Source of the DNA: CAYNVQ01 sp964400735
GTDB lineage: Bacteria; Acidobacteriota; Aminicenantia; Aminicenantales; Aminicenantaceae
Length of the DNA: 64,000 nucleotides
Assembly: GCA_964400735.1 (NCBI GenBank)
Contig: CAYNVQ010000006.1
Location: forward strand, 124,001-188,000
Direction: 5' to 3'
The stretch's first letter is position 1, and each line of letters begins with the position of its first letter. The notes beneath the pieces were generated by a model. That model made no database searches. It saw only the letters and a list, made by a program, of their open reading frames with translations, and was not told the origin of the DNA. This document shows, one piece after another, positions 61,496-64,000 of this stretch. The translations under genes and the position numbers were made by a program.

Positions 61496-62347
61496 ATGGC
61501 TGAGCCTTTAATTCTCGAAGGAAAGGTACTGGCAAAATCGATCGAAGAGTCCCTGAAGCCCCGTGTATCTGCCATCGTCGAGAAGACCGGCGGAATGGTT
61601 CCGATCCTCGCCACCATCTTGGTGGGGGATGACCCGGCATCGGCAACTTATGTCAAGATGAAGGGGAATGCCTGCCGCCGGGTGGGGATGGAATCGAGGA
61701 AGATCGAGCTGCCTGTGACGACCACAACCGAAGAGCTCCTGGCCGAGATCGAAGACCTAAATAAAGACCCCCAGGTCAATGGAATCTTGCTTCAGCATCC
61801 CGTTCCCAACCAGATCGATGAGCGGGCCTGTTTTGACGCCATTGTTCTTGAGAAAGATGTAGACGGGGTTACTTCTTTAGGTTTTGGGCGGATGGCCATG
61901 GGAGAATTCGCCTACGGCAGCGCCACTCCCACCGGGATAATGAAAATTCTCGATCACTACGGGATCGAAATCAAAGGGAAACGGGCAGTCGTGGTCGGTA
62001 GGAGCCCGATTCTTGGAAAGCCGTTAGCCATGATGCTCCTCAACCGCCATGCCACGGTAACCATATGCCATTCGCGGACGGTTGATCTGCCTTCGGTCGT
62101 CCGGGAAGCGGATATCGCCGTCGGAGCTGTGGGCAAACCCAAATTCATCAAGGCCGATTGGATAAAAGAAGGAGCGGTCATCATCGATGCAGGCTATCAC
62201 CCCGGCGGTATAGGTGATGTCGACTTGGAGGAGGCTTCGAAACGGAGCAGCGCTTACACGCCAGTCCCCGGAGGAGTGGGCCCGATGACCATCGTCTCTC
62301 TTATTTCCCAGACTGTCGAGGCTGCCGGAAAACAGCACGGAATTTAA
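61496..62347 (+). CDS. folD: Bifunctional methylenetetrahydrofolate dehydrogenase/methenyltetrahydrofolate cyclohydrolase
   Basis: 283 aa, the usual FolD length. SATYVKMKGNACRRVGM holds the YxxxK catalytic motif, NGILLQHPVPNQID the substrate-binding loop, DVDGVTSLGFG and VVGRSPILGKPLAMMLLNRHATVTICHSRT the NADP-binding Rossmann segment, and PVPGGVGPMTI the C-terminal signature. It interconverts 5,10-methylene- and 10-formyl-THF in the cytoplasm. Single gene followed by a weak terminator at 62355. Confidence 0.97.
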   Translation: MAEPLILEGKVLAKSIEESLKPRVSAIVEKTGGMVPILATILVGDDPASATYVKMKGNACRRVGMESRKIELPVTTTTEELLAEIEDLNKDPQVNGILLQHPVPNQIDERACFDAIVLEKDVDGVTSLGFGRMAMGEFAYGSATPTGIMKILDHYGIEIKGKRAVVVGRSPILGKPLAMMLLNRHATVTICHSRTVDLPSVVREADIAVGAVGKPKFIKADWIKEGAVIIDAGYHPGGIGDVDLEEASKRSSAYTPVPGGVGPMTIVSLISQTVEAAGKQHGI

Positions 62348-62354
62348 TCGGTGT

Positions 62355-62374
62355 GAGAGCCTTCTCTCCTTTTT
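62355..62374 (+). terminator. Weak Rho-independent terminator after folD
   Basis: GAGAG-CCTT-CTCTC stem followed by CTTTTT. The stem is only 5 bp, but position (8 nt after the stop) and U-run fit. Confidence 0.45.
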
Positions 62375-62398
62375 GTGCTGTCCCCGATAGACGGCAGG

Positions 62399-63064
62399 TC
62401 AGAACCTGAGTTCGAGTCCTGAGACGAGGATATGGATGGATTCTTCATGCCGGGAAGCCAGCCACATATAGCTGAGGACGAATTCGACGTGATCGCTCAA
62501 AGGAAGATTTGTCCCGAGATACAATCGGATCCGCTGGACTGTGTAAATCTTGGTTTTTCCGAAGGTTTCAGCCGCAATAAATGGCTTCAGATCGAGTCCT
62601 CCGATGCTGAATTCGGTCTTCAAGCGAAGACGCAGACGGAAGCGCAGGTGGTCTTCCGGTGTTTCCGCGTCGAATTCTCGGATCTCGGTGCGGAAGCGTA
62701 GATCAAGATTAAGGTTCTTGGTCATTTCGGTTTTCCAGCCCCCCTCTAGAATGAAACGATCCTCATTGTAGACGACTCCCTGGTATTCGACGTGTGCCCG
62801 TTTATAAATTGAGGCCAAGTGAACATTTTTAGTCAGGTTGAATACGAGTCCTCCATGCAGGCTCATAAGATAAGGGTGGGCATAGGTGATTTCCAGGTGA
62901 CGGCTTTCCTGAGTCAGTTTCAGACTGATTTTGGAGGAGATTTTGAATGTGGCGGAGTTGATGAGCCAGGCCTGGTCGGAGTCGCCGTAACTCATTAGGC
63001 ATCCGAAGAGGATAAGAATAATGAACAGAGGGACTATTTTATTGTATGATTTGATCTTGCCCAT
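62399..63064 (-). CDS. Outer-membrane-type beta-barrel protein (DUF2490-like)
   Basis: About 221 aa from MGKIKSYNKIVPLFIILILFG, a good signal peptide; the frame extends 22 hydrophilic codons upstream to 63130, which is less likely. The mature part has alternating strands typical of DUF2490 barrels: FKISSKISLKLTQESRHLE, NEDRFILEGGWKTEMTKNLNLDLRFRTE, HLRFRLRLRLKTEF, and ends SGLELRF with a terminal Phe. Function unknown; similar proteins are predicted outer-membrane proteins. It stands alone and converges on folD. Confidence 0.65.
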   Translation of the reverse strand: MGKIKSYNKIVPLFIILILFGCLMSYGDSDQAWLINSATFKISSKISLKLTQESRHLEITYAHPYLMSLHGGLVFNLTKNVHLASIYKRAHVEYQGVVYNEDRFILEGGWKTEMTKNLNLDLRFRTEIREFDAETPEDHLRFRLRLRLKTEFSIGGLDLKPFIAAETFGKTKIYTVQRIRLYLGTNLPLSDHVEFVLSYMWLASRHEESIHILVSGLELRF

Positions 63065-63318
63065 ATCCATAGAATGCAGATTATACATCTGATAATTCTT
63101 ATCTATCAATTCTTTTTCTCGATCGTCCAAAAAAAATCTGACATCCCTCTTTTGGATGAAATTAGGAGCTTACTTTGATGCTCCGGACCTTCCACACCTT
63201 GTCTAAGCTTAATTTCGGGCTGGGGGGAGGTGGGCCGAGTTGTGAGCAGCTTCGTTTATTCTATACCTCGATCCTTGGAGGGAATATTAGCGGCCAGCCC
63301 TGAAGGGCACTGTAATTT

Positions 63319-63327
63319 TGGTATAAT
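63319..63327 (+). promoter_or_regulatory. Extended -10 promoter before the partial GH2 gene
   Basis: TGGTATAAT is a perfect extended -10 (TGnTATAAT), 24 nt before the ATG of the downstream gene. No good -35 is present, as allowed for extended -10 promoters. Confidence 0.55.
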
Positions 63328-63351
63328 AACCGCAGTGGAGGATTCGGAAAC

Positions 63352-64000
63352 ATGGACAGACAGAGAAAAAACAGGATTTCTTTTTTGGTCTTCTTGTTTC
63401 TATTGATTTGGAGCGGAAATCATGTCTTGTCAGACGAAAGAAAGATATGCTTGAGAGACAATTGGTTTATGCAATCCTCCGTCGTTGAGACGGAAAATGG
63501 AAAGAAGATATCCTCCGATGGATTCCGCCCCGAAGGTTGGTTTCGAACAGATGTGCCATCAACCGTTTTATCGTCGTTGGTGAAGAATGGAGTCTATCCT
63601 GATCCCTATATAGGAATGAACAACATGAAGATCCCGGATGCTTCTGACGAATTCAATAAAAAATATGGACTCGGGAAATTCAGTCATTTACCTGGCAAGG
63701 TTAACCCGTGGAAGGATCCTTATTGGTTTTGGACACAATTCCGCCTTTCCGAGGAGCTTGAGGGAAAAATCATTTGGCTCAATTTGGGAGGGATCAATTA
63801 CAGAGCTGAAATTTGGTTGAACGGGAACATGGTGGCCGATTCCAAAACAGTTGTGGGCATGTTCGGCTCCTGGTCATTCGATATCAACGGATCTTTAAAT
63901 TTCGCGGAGCTAAACACTCTGGCTATCAAGGTGTTCCCTCTGGACTATCCGGGGTTGCCAGCCGAGCCGCAGCTCGAGGCCTTCGGGCCGTTCGGCCTCA
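63352..64000 (+). CDS. Exported GH2-type glycosidase, N-terminal part (3' truncated by window edge)
   Basis: 216 codons visible and open to the edge. A signal peptide (ISFLVFLFLLIWSGNHVLS) precedes a GH2 sugar-binding jelly roll: RKICLRDNWFMQSS, GWFRTDVPSTVLSSLVKNG, DPYWFWTQFRL and IIWLNLGGINYRAEIWLNG. The PSTVLxxLVxxGxYPDPYxGxN segment is typical of exo-beta-D-glucosaminidase and beta-mannosidase-like GH2 enzymes, not LacZ. GGAGG lies about 10 nt before the ATG. The catalytic domain lies outside the window, so activity is open. Confidence 0.8.
   Translation, partial: MDRQRKNRISFLVFLFLLIWSGNHVLSDERKICLRDNWFMQSSVVETENGKKISSDGFRPEGWFRTDVPSTVLSSLVKNGVYPDPYIGMNNMKIPDASDEFNKKYGLGKFSHLPGKVNPWKDPYWFWTQFRLSEELEGKIIWLNLGGINYRAEIWLNGNMVADSKTVVGMFGSWSFDINGSLNFAELNTLAIKVFPLDYPGLPAEPQLEAFGPFGL

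Noticed and set aside
62405..62430. T-loop-like sequence (GTTCGAGTCC) suggesting a tRNA
   Set aside because: It is the 3' end of the DUF2490-type gene read on the other strand (codons for the final SGLELRF), and no D-arm, anticodon arm or acceptor stem surrounds it.

Overview
The window is about 64 kb of chromosome from a Gram-negative bacterium. Evidence for this is a TonB-dependent receptor, predicted outer-membrane barrels, many lipoproteins and Tat-exported enzymes. The mix of 6-bladed beta-propeller lipoproteins, PadR-controlled FtsX-type permeases with a prefix domain, caspase-like proteins, peptidases, amidase and glycan-degrading enzymes resembles Acidobacteriota or Aminicenantes-type (former OP8) genomes. 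That placement is inferred from gene content only; there is no rRNA or other phylogenetic marker here. I see no rRNA, tRNA, CRISPR array, transposase, integrase or phage gene.

Layout. 1-5 kb: end of a glycerate 2-kinase, a BNR sialidase-like lipoprotein, a thioesterase, and a PadR / HAAS membrane protein / CPBP protease operon. 5-7.4 kb: an APC permease with universal-stress domains (a paralogue lies at 18-20.4 kb). 7.4-17 kb: a tandem family of beta-propeller lipoproteins, four intact genes plus three decayed pieces, interrupted by a PadR and FtsX-type permease pair; three members share a promoter type. 17-29.5 kb: a Tat-exported ATC-hydrolase-like protein, the second APC-USP permease, a BlaI/M56 regulator pair with a clear promoter and operators, an HD-GYP protein paired with a 641-aa partner, an exported amidase and a PLP aminotransferase.

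29.9-38.9 kb is the most unusual region. It runs co-directionally as ECF sigma factor, membrane anti-sigma-like protein, a secreted caspase-like protease fused to a predicted outer-membrane barrel, a TonB-dependent receptor, a secreted S10 serine carboxypeptidase, and a stand-alone protein homologous to the barrel half of the caspase fusion. Most joints are 4-nt overlaps. I read it as an envelope protein-processing or uptake system under its own sigma factor.

38.9-49 kb: a hybrid histidine kinase, a repeat lipoprotein, a Tat sulfatase, and an eight-gene operon holding two diverged GntR/ABC-transporter cassettes plus a 28-codon membrane peptide missed by ordinary ORF calling. 49-64 kb: a Spy/CpxP-like protein, a CBM9/DOMON-like lipoprotein, an exported GH2 beta-galactosidase, TerC, an MFS exporter, an ECF sigma / anti-sigma / Spy-like operon resembling CnrYXH in layout, a NamZ-type muramidase, an M28 peptidase, folD, a DUF2490-type protein, and the start of another GH2 enzyme. 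Overall the window suggests a scavenger of proteins and glycans with considerable envelope-stress and export regulation.
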